The notes under the pieces are model-generated. The model had not been told where the DNA came from and did not search any database. It worked only from the letters and a program-made list of their open reading frames with translations. This document shows, piece after piece, positions 26,301 through 36,760 of a DNA stretch of 64,000 bases. The stretch is from Archilochus colubris (lineage: Eukaryota; Chordata; Aves; Apodiformes; Trochilidae): NCBI GenBank assembly GCA_023079485.1, contig CM041101.1, positions 7,963,501 to 8,027,500 on the forward strand, in the 5' to 3' direction. The position numbers and the translations under genes are program-made. Within the stretch, counting starts at the first letter, position 1. Each line of letters begins with the position of its first letter.

Positions 26301-27633
26301 GCAAGAGAGATTGGATCTGTCAATAACTGCTGATACCAGGAGAGAAGCTGCATGCCAGAATGATATTGCATATGGTAATGCTTGAATTGTTGTTACCTAT
26401 TTCATGTGCTCCAACTGAAATGTTTACTTGTTTAATAGTAAACAAGATTTTTTTTACTAGGTTATATTCTGCATCTGTAAGACATTTAGTAGGTGTCTCA
26501 GGAACAAAGTAACAAAGTTTTGCTTGTGTTTTCTGCAGTTTATAAAGTGAACATCTTATCACGTAATGAAGAAGGTTATTTTGTAAAGTATTCTGCAACT
26601 CTAATGGATCTCTATAAAAGAGGTGAGTGTCCTGTTCTTCATCCATTTAACAATTTATTTAAAGTAAAAACTGTCACTTGAAACAGCTGACAAAAATCAG
26701 CAGTCAAACCCAGTTCTATCCTCACAGTAGGAAACCAGAGTCACAAATAAAACCTTTAAGAATTTTTTGTGCCCTTTTTTTGCACAAAGAAGGGCACTCT
26801 TTGTCTGATGCTTTTAAAAAGCTTTGGGAGAGGTAGCTGCTCATAGTTCTGTGGATCTGAAGCTGATACTTGTTTTTCCTCTGAGTTTCAGCACCCAACA
26901 TGTCCTTATAGTTACCATAATATAGAATTATTTAATGTGCATGAAGCTTCTTCACTGTTTGGGTTTAATTTTAAAAATCTTTCCCAGAAACACATTTTAT
27001 ATTATCAGATGTTCCTATTATATAACTAGTGGCAAACAGATCCCTTGGCTGTGCTGAACTGTAAAACATTTTGGTGTTTTCTGTCTAATATATGAGTGAT
27101 TGGAAATTCTCTTTGGGAAATTTCTCCATTTTTTGGCTTTCTACTTCAGGACAGGCTTTTGCTCAAAAGAATAATGAAATAACCTTTGTTAAAAAGAAGA
27201 CTTGTACAGATGTTGAATTGAGCCCAGGAGAGCAGTATTTGATCATGGGAAAAGAAGCTTTAAAGATAAATGTTGGTTTCAAGTTCAAGTAAGTCACCAT
27301 CAGATTATGCAGAAATTTAGTCAAACAGTGCCATGAAGTGGCAAGTGTTTCTATGTAATAATTCTCAAGTAATGTATAATGGATCTAATCTTTAAAATAT
27401 TAAACCAAATAGTTGCACAATGTGACTTCAGATAAGTACATCTAAAGCAGGATTATGAACACAAATCTTAGTAGCAAATTGTCTTTTTCTCTTGTCTTCA
27501 TAGATTCCAGTACCCTTTGGACTCCAGCACTTGGATTGAGTGGTGGCCTTCAAATCCAGCATGTACATTTTGTCAAGAGTTTTTAAATACAATGGAAGAT
27601 TTTGCTGAAGATCTCATCATCAGTGGCTGTTGA
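8259..27633 (+). CDS. C5: Complement component C5, complete, 41 exons
   Basis: C5 is the secreted plasma protein that C5 convertases cleave into the chemotactic peptide C5a and C5b, which nucleates the membrane attack complex. All 41 coding exons can be placed with GT-AG borders and matching phases. They total 5,037 nt, giving 1,678 residues plus stop, against 1,676 in human, with the same exon number. Order: signal peptide (1-18), beta chain (from Q19), RTKR processing site (676-679), C5a (680-755), alpha' chain with CUB, thioester-like and MG8 domains, and a C-terminal C345C (netrin-like) domain from about 1,530. In place of a thioester CGEQ the protein has KGSAEAE (about 1,008-1,014), so it is C5 and not C3 or C4. 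[12 protein letters not shown] and [17 protein letters not shown] are near-identical to human. No frameshift or stop is seen, so the gene appears intact. Confidence 0.97.
9332..15972 (+). other. C5: C5 beta chain exons 2-16
   Basis: Exons: 9332-9524, 9872-10034, 10307-10377, 10983-11074, 11466-11548, 11879-11969, 12274-12379, 12890-13016, 13350-13465, 13683-13883, 14002-14205, 14646-14855, 15033-15182, 15503-15632 and 15938-16003 (the last also starts C5a). They encode the macroglobulin-type MG1-MG6 region. Landmarks are [42 protein letters not shown] and [14 protein letters not shown]. The beta chain ends before RTKR at 15961-15972, the furin-type processing site; human has RPRR there. Confidence 0.93.
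11199..11293 (+). repeat. Local duplication in a C5 intron
   Basis: TGGTATAAGTAAATAAGTAT and the bases after it (25 nt) occur at 11199-11223 and exactly again at 11268-11292, 69 bp apart. CACATAACCATGGTATA occurs at 11224-11240 and 11258-11274. The block is an AT-rich local duplication between exons 5 and 6. Confidence 0.85.
15973..16760 (+). other. C5: C5a anaphylatoxin peptide (exons 16 and 17)
   Basis: C5a is encoded by the end of exon 16 (15973-16003) and exon 17 (16564-16764). It is 76 residues, from [10 protein letters not shown] to LLILAR, against 74 in human. Six cysteines fit the three disulfides of the four-helix anaphylatoxin fold; the extra unpaired cysteine of human C5a (CCYDGAC) is absent, the segment here being CCMAGVR. 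No N-X-S/T sequon is present in the peptide, unlike human C5a. The C-terminus is LAR, followed by the convertase cleavage site and MHFEALL. Receptor activity is inferred from family. Confidence 0.9.
17306..27633 (+). other. C5: C5 alpha' chain exons 18-41
   Basis: Exons: 17306-17396, 17797-17873, 18490-18629, 19257-19478, 19741-19801, 20027-20116, 20363-20575, 20725-20800, 20926-21085, 21545-21640, 21913-22084, 22281-22486, 22588-22740, 23082-23144, 23980-24061, 24337-24388, 24768-24870, 25601-25675, 25768-25873, 26050-26136, 26285-26374, 26539-26622, 27150-27288 and 27504-27633. Exons 24-30 give the alpha-helical thioester-like (C5d) domain. Exons 37-41 give the cysteine-rich C345C domain, the part that contacts C6 and C7 in human. 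The protein ends in GC like human C5. A sequon N-F-T lies in exon 21. Confidence 0.92.
24337..24388 (+). other. C5: C5 exon 33, short and divergent
   Basis: This 52-nt exon was found by requiring a bridge between phase 1 (exon 32) and phase 2 (exon 34). It encodes [17 protein letters not shown], leading into [12 protein letters not shown]. The ACA-K-Y-x-P context matches human ACASYKP, but the first half is unlike human. Its acceptor, CTATAAAAAG, has a poor pyrimidine tract; the donor GTAAGT is strong. Skipping it would shift the frame. Confidence 0.72.
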
Positions 27634-27993
27634 TTTACTTGGAGAATATTTAAATTAAAAATATACAAATATACATCAAATCTCATCTAAAAAAAATAAT
27701 CCTTGCTAGTTTAGTAATTTTTTTTGTCCCAAACAAAACATTCATTAATAGTTCATCCTTGCTTGTATTTCATAGCTGTGTTCTTATAATGTAGTAATGA
27801 TCTAAGTGTGATTTCTAAGCTTGGATGGAAGAGTAACAGAGAATCCTGCAAAGACATTTGATGTCAGATGTAGATTGCTTTTAAAAACAAACACAAAGTA
27901 CTGTCTTGGGCCAGAATAATACTTAGAAGAGTTAAAATCTGATGTCTTCTTAAAACATTAACCTTCCTTCATTTAAAAAAAAAAAAAAGGAAA

Positions 27994-27999
27994 AATAAA
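27994..27999 (+). other. C5: C5 polyadenylation signal
   Basis: AATAAA lies 361 bases after the C5 stop codon, just past an A-rich run at 27,974-27,988. It is the first canonical hexamer after the stop; an ATTAAA variant at about 27,653 is a possible earlier site. Transcript end is expected at about 28,010-28,025. Confidence 0.65.
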
Positions 28000-28024
28000 A
28001 TCCTTTCTAAAAACTGATTAGGTA

Positions 28025-29870
28025 TGAGTATTTCTTACTCTATCTGAAGGGATATACACAGCCCTTGAAACACTCCCGGTTTTCCACTGACAGAAACAGC
28101 AGAGGGAGCACCAGAACATCATTTCTATATAAGTCCTGTAAATATTTGTATTTTATGTCCCTTCTCCCCCTAAAAAACCAGCAAACTTTAATAAGGCATT
28201 CTTCAAAAGTTCAGCTACTAGAAATGCTGGACTCATTTCCTAGTGGATGAAAAAAAATATGTATTTTCATGGGTAGTGAATTAATTTCATGTCTGATTTT
28301 TTTTTTCTTATCAATGATATAAATTGTCAAAGAAATTCACCTACAGGACAGTGACCACCCCATAATCTCTGAGGCTCTTGGACCAGATGTAGATTTACCA
28401 GAGGTGGTATCACAACTCTGTGATAAAGTGTGGGGCAGAGGATCTGAAGACTTTTCTGCTCAGTCTGCAGTCCTGAACTGCAAGCAGCAGTTCAACCATC
28501 AGGTCAGGGTGCAGGACTCAGTTTAAGAGTTGCATAATTTTCCCATTTCTGCCCATGGAGAAATGTGATATTTGAGAACTTATAATATAGTAGCCAAATG
28601 GCTAGTGGCTATTCTGCATTGCAGTGGCCACCTTATGCTCAGTTCTGGTTGAGGAACTGGAGGTTAAACAGGTCTGAAGAGAGTCTTGCTCTTCTGCTGG
28701 TAGGGATAGTCCTTGCCTGCTGGTATAAAATGCTATTTGAACAGCTTTGTAAATATGTGCAGCCACTTTATATGCTCCCTGTGAAAGAAACTATTCTGTT
28801 CCCTGGGTTTTTCTTTTGTACAGTTTTGGGTTTTTTTAATTCCTGACACTAATTGATGTTATTTTAATGCTTTGTTCCTCAATAGTATGTGTGCCATTCA
28901 TTATTTTTATTTTAAGACACTGTAGACTGAATCAGTGTCTGCTGTGACTTAGGGAGATTTGCAACAAATGTTACCCTGGCATTTCATGACTGAATTTGAC
29001 AGTTAAAAAGCTTTCCTTGCCTCCAGGAAAGTGGTGGGTGAAGGGCCAGATTTCCTTCTCACAGCTCCTGGCACAACTCAGCTTAGTTCCCAGTAAAACT
29101 GAGAGGAGGGTTTGACACTAAGTACAGTTGCATGAATTTTTATTTATATTGAATACTTGCCCAAAAGCAGCACATCCAAGAACTTTGAAATGACTCTTTT
29201 CCCTCTCTTTTAGGAATATCCTTGATCCAGAGTGGTTCATATGTGGAAAGAAGATAGCCACAGATGATGCAACTTTTCATTTTGGCTCTGTGTGTATTTT
29301 TTTTTTTTAATCCTCCAAACTTTCCTAGGAAAGCATAAGGAGATAACACTGTTTCCAAAAATAGCTGGTTATAAACTCAAATTGCAGAGAAAAGTACACT
29401 GAAATACTCAGTGAGGTTGCCTAGGCTGTCTACCTGGAGACACTTCCATTTCTGAGCTGTAAAATATCGTTGTGAGGGTGTGTATTATGAGACCCAATAA
29501 TCTCTCAAGAGTGATGCATATTCTCACACACTTCTATTTCTCATATCTGATTATAAGTGCAGAGATACTGACTCAACTCTCCCTGCTAAGGTGAAACCTG
29601 AAGCTATCTTTATAGCACAATACTGTCATTGTTTGACAAATCAAATTAAATTCAGATATCCCAGCCATGGGTCACTGTTGTGGAGGTGTAGGAAGATTTA
29701 CTTTCCTCCTGTGGCACAGCATGAGTTTCATATGAAAACCATGTGGGGGAAAGGTGTATCCATGTTTTCATGTTGCACATGTGCAGTTTGTGTTTGTAGA
29801 TTTCCATCAGAATCAGTAAGAAAAGATGGAAATTACATGGGATTGATTTTAGTGCCATGCTAACCTTAGT
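28025..29870. other. Intergenic sequence after C5, nothing recognised
   Basis: Mixed-composition sequence with no exon, RNA gene or repeat family that I recognise. TRAF1, which neighbours C5 in mammals, is not visible here. Confidence 0.55.
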
Positions 29871-29874
29871 GAGT

Positions 29875-30639
29875 TGTGGTTGGAGAGCTGATGAAGCTGA
29901 AAAAGGCCAAGCAAAGCTGTTTAGAGACAGAGTTTTGAGTCTTTAAACAGCAAAGGTATTTATTTTCAGTTCCGCGGAACTCCCAGCTTGCGCCGGACAA
30001 ATTGTTCCAAGGGTTAAGGGAAAAGGGGTTAGGGTATTTATACAGTAAAAGGGGAGGTTACAACATTATTACATTCTCAATTCTTGCTGACTTCATTATA
30101 TTGTTACAAGGCAATATCAGATCCCAGCCATAACTTTCTTCTTATCCGTTGGTGGTGACATCTTTATGTTCTTCTTGTGCGGATGTTCACATCCTTTGGT
30201 GCCCAGCTGGCACCTAAATGGCCTTGCCAGTGTCTTGCGTTAAGAACAAGACTTTTTTAAGAAAAGAGTTAAAGAACAAAAGTCCCTCATGGGCTCTGAG
30301 AACCACACTACAAGGAGGTCAGCACTCACTTTGTCCTACAGGACATCTCACTCACTCAAATCTCAATCAGGCGCACCTTGGGAATCAGTCCTCCCCAACT
30401 GGAGGAGCCAAGCCCTTCTAGGTAAATACTATGGTTTCCAAATCTTAACACTTTCTGCAATGAGGAAAATCTACCACTTCCCCTGGGAGATCATGCAGAT
30501 GAAAAATGTACCTCTTGTGTCCAATCATAATCTACCTATTACCTCTTATCCATTAAGCCCCACCTGTTACTGTAGAACCAAAAGAGAAGACAGGGCTGAC
30601 TGACTGGCTACTTCTGGTTACAGGAGAACCAAAACAACA
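29875..30639 (-). mobile_element. Probable solo LTR of an endogenous retrovirus
   Basis: Read on the minus strand this 765-bp block has LTR architecture: it begins TGTTGTTTTGG, carries a TATA box TATAAATA (30042-30035), then a polyadenylation signal AATAAA (29964-29959) about 70 bp later, and ends CAACCACA. The candidate limits are flanked by the same 4 bases, GAGT, at 29871-29874 and 30640-30643, fitting a target-site duplication. No internal retroviral genes adjoin either end, so it is probably solo. The family is not identified, and the limits rest on the TG/CA ends and the short duplication. Confidence 0.7.
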
Positions 30640-30643
30640 GAGT

Positions 30644-32322
30644 TCAGCTGACTGATGAGGGACATCGGGTTGCTAAAGGTCAAAATTTATAGTGCATTTG
30701 GCTGCTTCAAGTGCTGCTTCCAGTTGCTGGATAACTACTGTCTGCCAGCAACCCAGCAATCATTTACTTACCTATTTACACACAGAATATCTGCTTAGAA
30801 CTATATATCAGCTTTGATACACTCATACAGACTCCCTGGGGCAAAATATGTCCCCAGTCCCTCCTGGCCCCAGATTTACCTCTTTCCTCTACCCCAGACA
30901 GCCTGAGAGCCCTCAACCGCCCTTTGCCCTCTCCCCCTGTAACTCCAGTGCTCAAAATACAGTATGAAGACCAAAAGGCAGAATTTTCATTGCATTCTGA
31001 GCATCAAAGCAAGACTCTTGCTGGGGCCAGAAAAAGCTTCCATCCTTCCTTACTCCACTGCTGAGGGAATGAGCCCTGTATGGCTGCCTCTACCTGTATC
31101 AGAAGCGACATCCACACACCCACTGCAGCAGCACCAGCCCTGCCTCCTGCTTAGACAGAAAGGTGGAAGGAAAAATTGACTCCTGAAAGTAAAAAAATTC
31201 ACCATATGCTCAGGAGGTGTGTATATGTTTATGCATGTCCTATTTAAATGCATCTATAGAAAAGTTTTTCACTTCATTTCTGCATTCATCTAATTTGTAC
31301 AGCTGTTAACTGGTATCATTCCATTGCCTATCTCCAACACAGGAATAATTTCACCAGGAATTTTTGTGTGTTACACAATTGGGAGGGATAGCTGCTCAAG
31401 GGAGATGCTACCAAGCCACCACGGAAACACTGCATTTAGGGGGAGACAGAAATAAAGTACTTCAGAACGCTCCATCAAAACATCATCTCTGTTCAAAGAT
31501 GTAGAACAAAAATTAGCTAAACTAGGTAATATATGAGCTGTAAGTAGTTATTGGGCAGTTAGTCTAAACAATGCGGTTTGTAGGTTATAGAACTGTATAT
31601 TTGTTTTTTAGTTATATTTATGATATAAAAATCAGTGAGATAACTGTTTCCTCTCTGGCATTAATTTTTGGATGGTGGAGAGAAGGGAGTAAAACTGCAG
31701 GAGTCAAGCAGTTGCAAATTCCCAGCAAATCCCCAGTGCTGCAGTAGATAAGGTTACCAAAAAGGATTGGTTGATTTGCTAATACTTCTGGCTGTACCAA
31801 AAGGTGCAGAGGGATGCATTTTCATCATCTCAACTGCAGCTGCTGCAATTGGGAACCCCAAAACCAGAAACACCATCAACTTGAGAAAGACATGCTGTGC
31901 TTCCATCCTGAGAATGACTTTCTCCTTTTTTTGAAGGGAGAAACAATCTTGTTGCTGGTGACTTTCATGGACATCATCTTTGGGGATCTGCTCTGATGGG
32001 GAGTTGCCAAAATACATCTTTGAATGAGAGGCATTTCCATTTTGGACCATCTCTCCCCAGCTCATATCAATATTCACACTGTAGGGCAGTTGTTCCTTGT
32101 CTCCCAGCTTACCTTGAAACAGACCAGGGATCAGAATCCTTCCTCGAGAAAAGGTATATCAGGTAAATGGTATATTCCTGCAATTTCCAGCCTCCTCTTC
32201 ATCTTCTGCAAAATGGAGTGCCAGCAGAATGCATCAGGAAGCATGGGTTGAGAGACCTCTTCTGCAACAACCTCCTTTACCATCCCTTGACGTACCCACC
32301 ATGCCCAAAGACATCCCCCATC
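30644..32322. other. Intergenic sequence between the two LTRs
   Basis: Sequence of uncertain origin. Apart from the ORF at 31,754-32,077 I recognise no coding similarity, RNA or repeat. It could include decayed internal retroviral sequence of the element whose 5' LTR is at 32,945-33,720. Confidence 0.45.
31754..32077 (-). other. Minus-strand ORF of 107 codons, unknown, possibly retroviral debris
   Basis: An open frame between two same-strand LTRs. Its middle has a hydrophobic segment (VFLKLMVFLVLGFPIAAAA) preceded by a charged stretch, reminiscent of a leader peptide or membrane segment of a retroviral envelope. The frame then stops; a second frame overlapping it continues some distance. There is no confident similarity to any protein. 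It may be chance or a decayed retroviral fragment. Confidence 0.25.
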
Positions 32323-32415
32323 GAGGTAATTCTATGATTACATCAAGGTAATTCTATGGTTATATATTAAGGTAATTCTATTCTATGATTACATCAAGGT
32401 AATTCTGTGATTACC
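32323..32415 (+). repeat. Short tandem repeat with AAGGTAATTCTATGATTACATC-type units
   Basis: About four imperfect copies of a unit near 22-28 bp, each containing GGTAATTCT followed by an AT-rich part. The units begin at about 32324, 32346, 32370 and 32397. The ATTCTATG core recalls the end of CR1 elements, but no CR1 body adjoins it. Confidence 0.7.
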
Positions 32416-32703
32416 ACCATGGGCTTCTCCTCACCTGCTCTGTATCCATTCAATGCCAGACACTGCAGCTGTCATTGCTTGTGGCACCCAAGATACACCA
32501 AGAGACAAAATTACTGTTATATTTGTATGAAATCACCAGTTCCATGGTCCTCTTCACTACTTACTAACCCCAGCTCACCCAGTCCCAAAGGTGGCCTACA
32601 AAATGCTTGCAAACCCAAAACCTAAACACTTCACTGAGTGATCACATTATTCTCCACTCTATGACACTGACCCAGACAACCACCTCACCTTGGACTACTT
32701 GCT

Positions 32704-32766
32704 ATAGTGGGCAGCTTTGTCCCAGTGAGCGGTTTTGTCCCAATGATCCTGCTTGCAATATTTGCA
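32704..32766 (-). other. Possible remnant of retroviral gag zinc-knuckle sequence
   Basis: On the minus strand, just inside the LTR at 32,945, the frame reads CKYCKQDHWDKTAHWDK. The spacing C-x2-C-x3-H resembles a degenerate nucleocapsid zinc knuckle, but the fourth ligand is His and not Cys. It lies only about 160 nt from the primer-binding-like site, so most of gag would have to be deleted. Weak evidence. Confidence 0.25.
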
Positions 32767-32924
32767 AAAAACAAAAGAGACGTACCAAGATGCCAAACTC
32801 TGATCTCATACTCCTTTCCCTTGGCCATTTGCTTATCCAGCCTCTGCAATTTTCTTATCATCATGTGGTGGCTACAACAGAACCTATTAACATCAACTGA
32901 TGCTTCTAACTTGTTGCAGTTTAA

Positions 32925-32937
32925 CGCTGGGCCACCA
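32925..32937 (-). other. Retroviral primer-binding-like site
   Basis: TGGTGGCCCAGCG on the minus strand begins 7 nt after the CA end of the adjacent LTR. Primer-binding sites start with TGG (complement of tRNA CCA) and lie within a few bases of the 5' LTR. The cognate tRNA is not assigned. Confidence 0.5.
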
Positions 32938-32944
32938 ATTAAGT

Positions 32945-33720
32945 TGAATGACAGATGCTCTCTATTAATGCCCCTCCCCTTCCTGATAAAGAAAGGAGAG
33001 AGAATAAGGGAAAGAGACTTACGGGTTGGAAACTAAACTACACAGCTTTAATGAAACAGTAATGATCAAAAGGAAAAAAATATATATATACAAATATGCA
33101 GGAAAAATGATACCATGTTCCTCCTCACTTTCCCCCAACAACACTCACATCACCACTGAGGCTGCAGGGCAGCCCTGGGAAAGTCCAGGCTCGACTCCTG
33201 GGGTCAGCAGCAGTCGGGAGGTGGAGGCAGGAACACAGAGATTCAGGCTGGCACGGATCAGGACCACAGGCAAATAGGGCAGAATCCTCTGAGGATGCTA
33301 AAGTGAACAGGAACCGTTGAAGAAGGGCGAAGCCAAAAGGCTACACAAAGAAGGCAGAAGAAGGGGAATGGGTCTGACCCTTGTGATCCCTCAAATTTAT
33401 ACTGAGCATGATGCGTATGGGATGAAATACTCTGGTCAATTTTGGCCATTTATCTTGTCCGCTCCTCCGTAAAGGAGGGTTGCAAGTGTGACCTCTTTAC
33501 TCCTTTTCTTTTTCCGGAGCCCAAGATGTTCCTCAGAACTGAGCAGTGGCCTTCGTTTTGCATAATGTTCTGTAGCTGTAACTATAAACATCGAGCACTA
33601 TCAGTCCTAGAAGCAGACACTTGCTGTAATTAGCGGTACTTGCTAAAATTAACAAGAGACTTAGCTGAAAGTAATATTACAAGACAGAAAATCAGCTTTA
33701 TCCTGGCCCAAACCAGGACA
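32945..33720 (-). mobile_element. ERVL-type 5' LTR, minus orientation, with internal flank
   Basis: On the minus strand the 776-bp block begins TGTCCTGGTTTGGGCCAGGA, very like the start of a widespread avian ERVL-class LTR that I recognise from memory. It contains a TATA-like TATAAAT (33401-33395) and an ATTAAA polyadenylation signal (33052-33047), and ends at TGTCATTCA. A primer-binding-like site follows, so this is a former 5' LTR whose internal region, at lower coordinates, is mostly lost. No 3' LTR of the same family is seen. Confidence 0.82.
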
Positions 33721-35740
33721 TAACTTCAACAACACACACCTGAAAAATAACTGCTCTTTGGGCCCACTAGTCATTCACCCATCTCACACCAGTCACCTTC
33801 GGTACAGATATCCCACTTTGCTTGCTGCTTCCACCTTCAAAACAAGTTAAACACACAGTGCAATTAGGCAGCTACCACAAGCACAATCCCTCCAACACTA
33901 CTCACTGACTTACCTTCTGATGGTACTCTGCTCCCTCTTTTCTTCTTACAAGAACATATTTGTCCTTTGCATCTGAAATACAATATTACACAAATTTTGG
34001 GCAACAGCTGGACAATTCCTGATCTCTCCATTCTGTTTAGGAACCCCACCTAGTGTACTATAACCTCATGCCATTAACAAACACAGCCCCAAAACTTTAA
34101 TCCCAAGCACATACAACCCTTAACTCTGAGGGACAGTTTCATGCACTACACAGGAGAGATTCTACATTAAGAGAAAACTCTCAGCAGGAAGAATTATTCC
34201 AGGCTGCAAGAGGTTGGCCAAGAAGACCTACAGGGACTCCATGGTGAGGCAAGGGGGCTCCATGGTGGCATCAAGAGTGTCATAGGACATTGCCTTTTAC
34301 AAGGCATGACAGATGTGCAAGAAGACTGGCATCAAGACCGAAGGATGTAGAGAACAAGTTACAGACTGGAAAAATTCATGACCAGAAATGCTGAGTCAGT
34401 CATGCAGAATACAGCAAAAGATGCCCATAAAGAAACCTGCAAGATGCAAGAAAAGAAGCATCCAGCTGGCACTAGGATGATGATGACTAAAGGTGTTCTA
34501 GACCATGGGGATGATGCTCAATACGAGCAACTTACTCCATGAGGACAAAGAGGACATCAAAGCCCGAGGAAGCTCTAAGACAACAAAGACAGACAAAAAC
34601 TACACAACACCACAAACAAAGGCTCTGTATCTCTTGATAGCTCAGTGCCGGGCAACTTTGAGAGCAGTGCAGATCAACAGTAGGAACATCACATATGGTC
34701 CAGGAAGCTGTCCCTGCATTTCCTCCCTCTGCAATTCTCTTGATGATTGACTGAGATCAGATAAACCTCTAACAAGCAGTGGCCCAGGTGCCAGGCCTCA
34801 CGCTGTTCCTGTAACCTATGTCATCTGTGTGCCATTTTTGCAAGCTGCTGCACAGTCCCTTAGAAATAAATGCATACATGCAGTCTGGCCTTCCACAGCA
34901 AGATGTCACACTGATTTACACCCATTCGAGTTTGTGACAGGACAGGGAAGGAGAACTAAAGGGAAAATGGTCTGTACCAGTGTGTGAGGAAACCACATCC
35001 ATTTCCCAAGCTATCTCTGGGAAAAGGAACTACATTTTATAGCAACTTCTACAACAATATCTTTAGCACCAATGTTTTGCCAGGAATGTTGCTTGCCTTG
35101 TGTAAACCTAAAGCTCTTCTCAGCCCAGTCAGGGATGGTGTTTGCCTCATGGGTTTACGCATTTTATGGCTTGGTAGAGGTGGGTTTTTTTGTGTGACAG
35201 GAGTGACTGCCTTGCTCTGCTGCATTGATTTCCATCATCATTAGTGAGAGAACAAATTAAAAGCTATTTTAAGTCCTTCCAAGGGGCTATTCTTCCAGGT
35301 TGCCTTTGAACCTGTTACCCATGAAGCCAGGGAGGAGCACCAGGCTGAGTTCACTTATATTTTCCAGTCTTGTTCCTGCTGGACAGAAATCCCCATAGCC
35401 CTGTCATTGCTCCATGGCCCTAACCGGGGTCTCCACAGCAAGGACACAAAAACTTGAGGGAAAAGCCCCTTGTACCTTACAGAGGTAGCCTCCCCTACAA
35501 GGGTGTTTCGAGCTGGGGTGGTGGCAGGGTGATGAACCCTACAGCGAGGGTCTGCTTCAGCCCTATGCAGCGTGGCTCCTCTGGGGCTGACAGGATGGTC
35601 GGGGTGCATTTGGTGGTCTCGCTGACCCCCTCCCTTCTCGCTGCCTTCGTGAGGGGACGAGCACCCCAGGGAGCCAAGGCTCTCTCCTCCCTGATGGCTC
35701 TAAGGAAAAATCTCCCTCAGGGCCTCCCGAGCACCTCATC
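33721..35740. other. Intergenic sequence before PRRC2B
   Basis: No gene or known repeat recognised. Composition shifts from AT-rich to GC-rich towards the PRRC2B promoter at its right end. Confidence 0.5.
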
Positions 35741-36760
35741 TGGGTCTAGTGTGGTGGGGAAAGGGGCTTGAGCCACAGACACCCACCATGGCCGCCACCT
35801 CCCTCCCCCCCGTCTCCTCCCCCCGTCTCCTCCCTCCCTCCCTCCTGCCCGTCTCCTCCCTCCCCCCCTTCTCCTCCCTCCATCTTGGGCCGCCCCTGCG
35901 GTGCCGGCGGGGCCCTGCAGGGAGCGCTGTAAGGAGGGCGGTGGCGCCCTCGCGCGCGGGATTGACAGGCCGGGCCGGGGAAGGAGGGGGAGGAGGAGGG
36001 GGAGAAGAAGGAGGAGGGAGCGGCAGCGAGAGTCAGTAGAGCCCCGCATCCCGCCGCCGCGCAATCCGTCGCCATCCGCCGCGCTCCGCGTCCATTGCTC
36101 CTCCGCATCCGGCTCCCCACGCACTCCCGGCTCCCCACCACCACCACAGGTGGGTATCGGGGGCCGGTGGCGGCGGAGGCCGCGGATATTCGGGGCGGTG
36201 AGTGGGGACGGGGGGGGGGAGGAGGAAGGGGAGGGAGAGGGAAGGTGGGACGAGGCAGCCCTAAAATGGAGCCGGAGCCAGCGGCTGCGGCACCCCGCGG
36301 CCTTCGGGAACGCCGCAGCCCGGGTGGGTCCCTCAGGCCGGGGCCCTGGCGCTGTGGTGTCTGGATGGCTATGGGGGTGACACCCCCCTCCTGTCCCCCC
36401 AATCTCGAGCTGTTGTAGGGGCCTGTGTTTATTGTGCGACCACCCGCACCCCCACACTCCCCCCCTCCCTCCTCCTCCGTGGGGATGGAAGCTCCAGAGG
36501 CAGCCTTGCGGCCTGCCCGGGCCATCCCCGGGCCTATCCCCCGATGAGGGCCTGGCGGGGGCCGCCTGCACTCGGGGCCCGTTGTCCGGGCTTCTGCCCC
36601 CGGGGCCGGGGGAGGCCTGCAGGGCGGGTGCCCCTCTGTGCGGCGGGGCTGCAGCCACCCCAGCCCCGCTCCCCGGCAGGGGGTGAGGGAAAGCGGGGTG
36701 GTGGTGGTTGGTTGCTGGGGAGGGGGAGGGTTCTCCACCGCAAAGGGAGGTTGTTTTTCT
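35740..36760 (+). promoter_or_regulatory. PRRC2B: CpG-island promoter of PRRC2B
   Basis: Very GC- and CpG-rich sequence with a pyrimidine-rich block on the plus strand (about 35,805-35,880: CTCC and CCCT repeats) and G-rich runs after the first exon (about 36,205-36,250). A YY1-type element CCATCTTG lies at 35879-35886. Long open frames here on both strands come from GC bias. Broad, housekeeping-type initiation is expected. Confidence 0.8.
36000..36149 (+). other. PRRC2B: Non-coding first exon of PRRC2B
   Basis: GC-rich leader ending CACCACCACAG with a donor GTGGGT at 36150. A second possible donor, GGGGCG then GTGAGT, lies at 36197. The start is approximate. It is spliced over about 13.5 kb to the exon with the ATG at 49675, inferred from the gene family's usual layout and from the absence of any coding exon between. 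Confidence 0.55.

Noticed and set aside
28025..35740. A gene such as TRAF1 between C5 and PRRC2B
   Set aside because: No TRAF-type or other recognisable exon on either strand; only LTRs and unassigned sequence.
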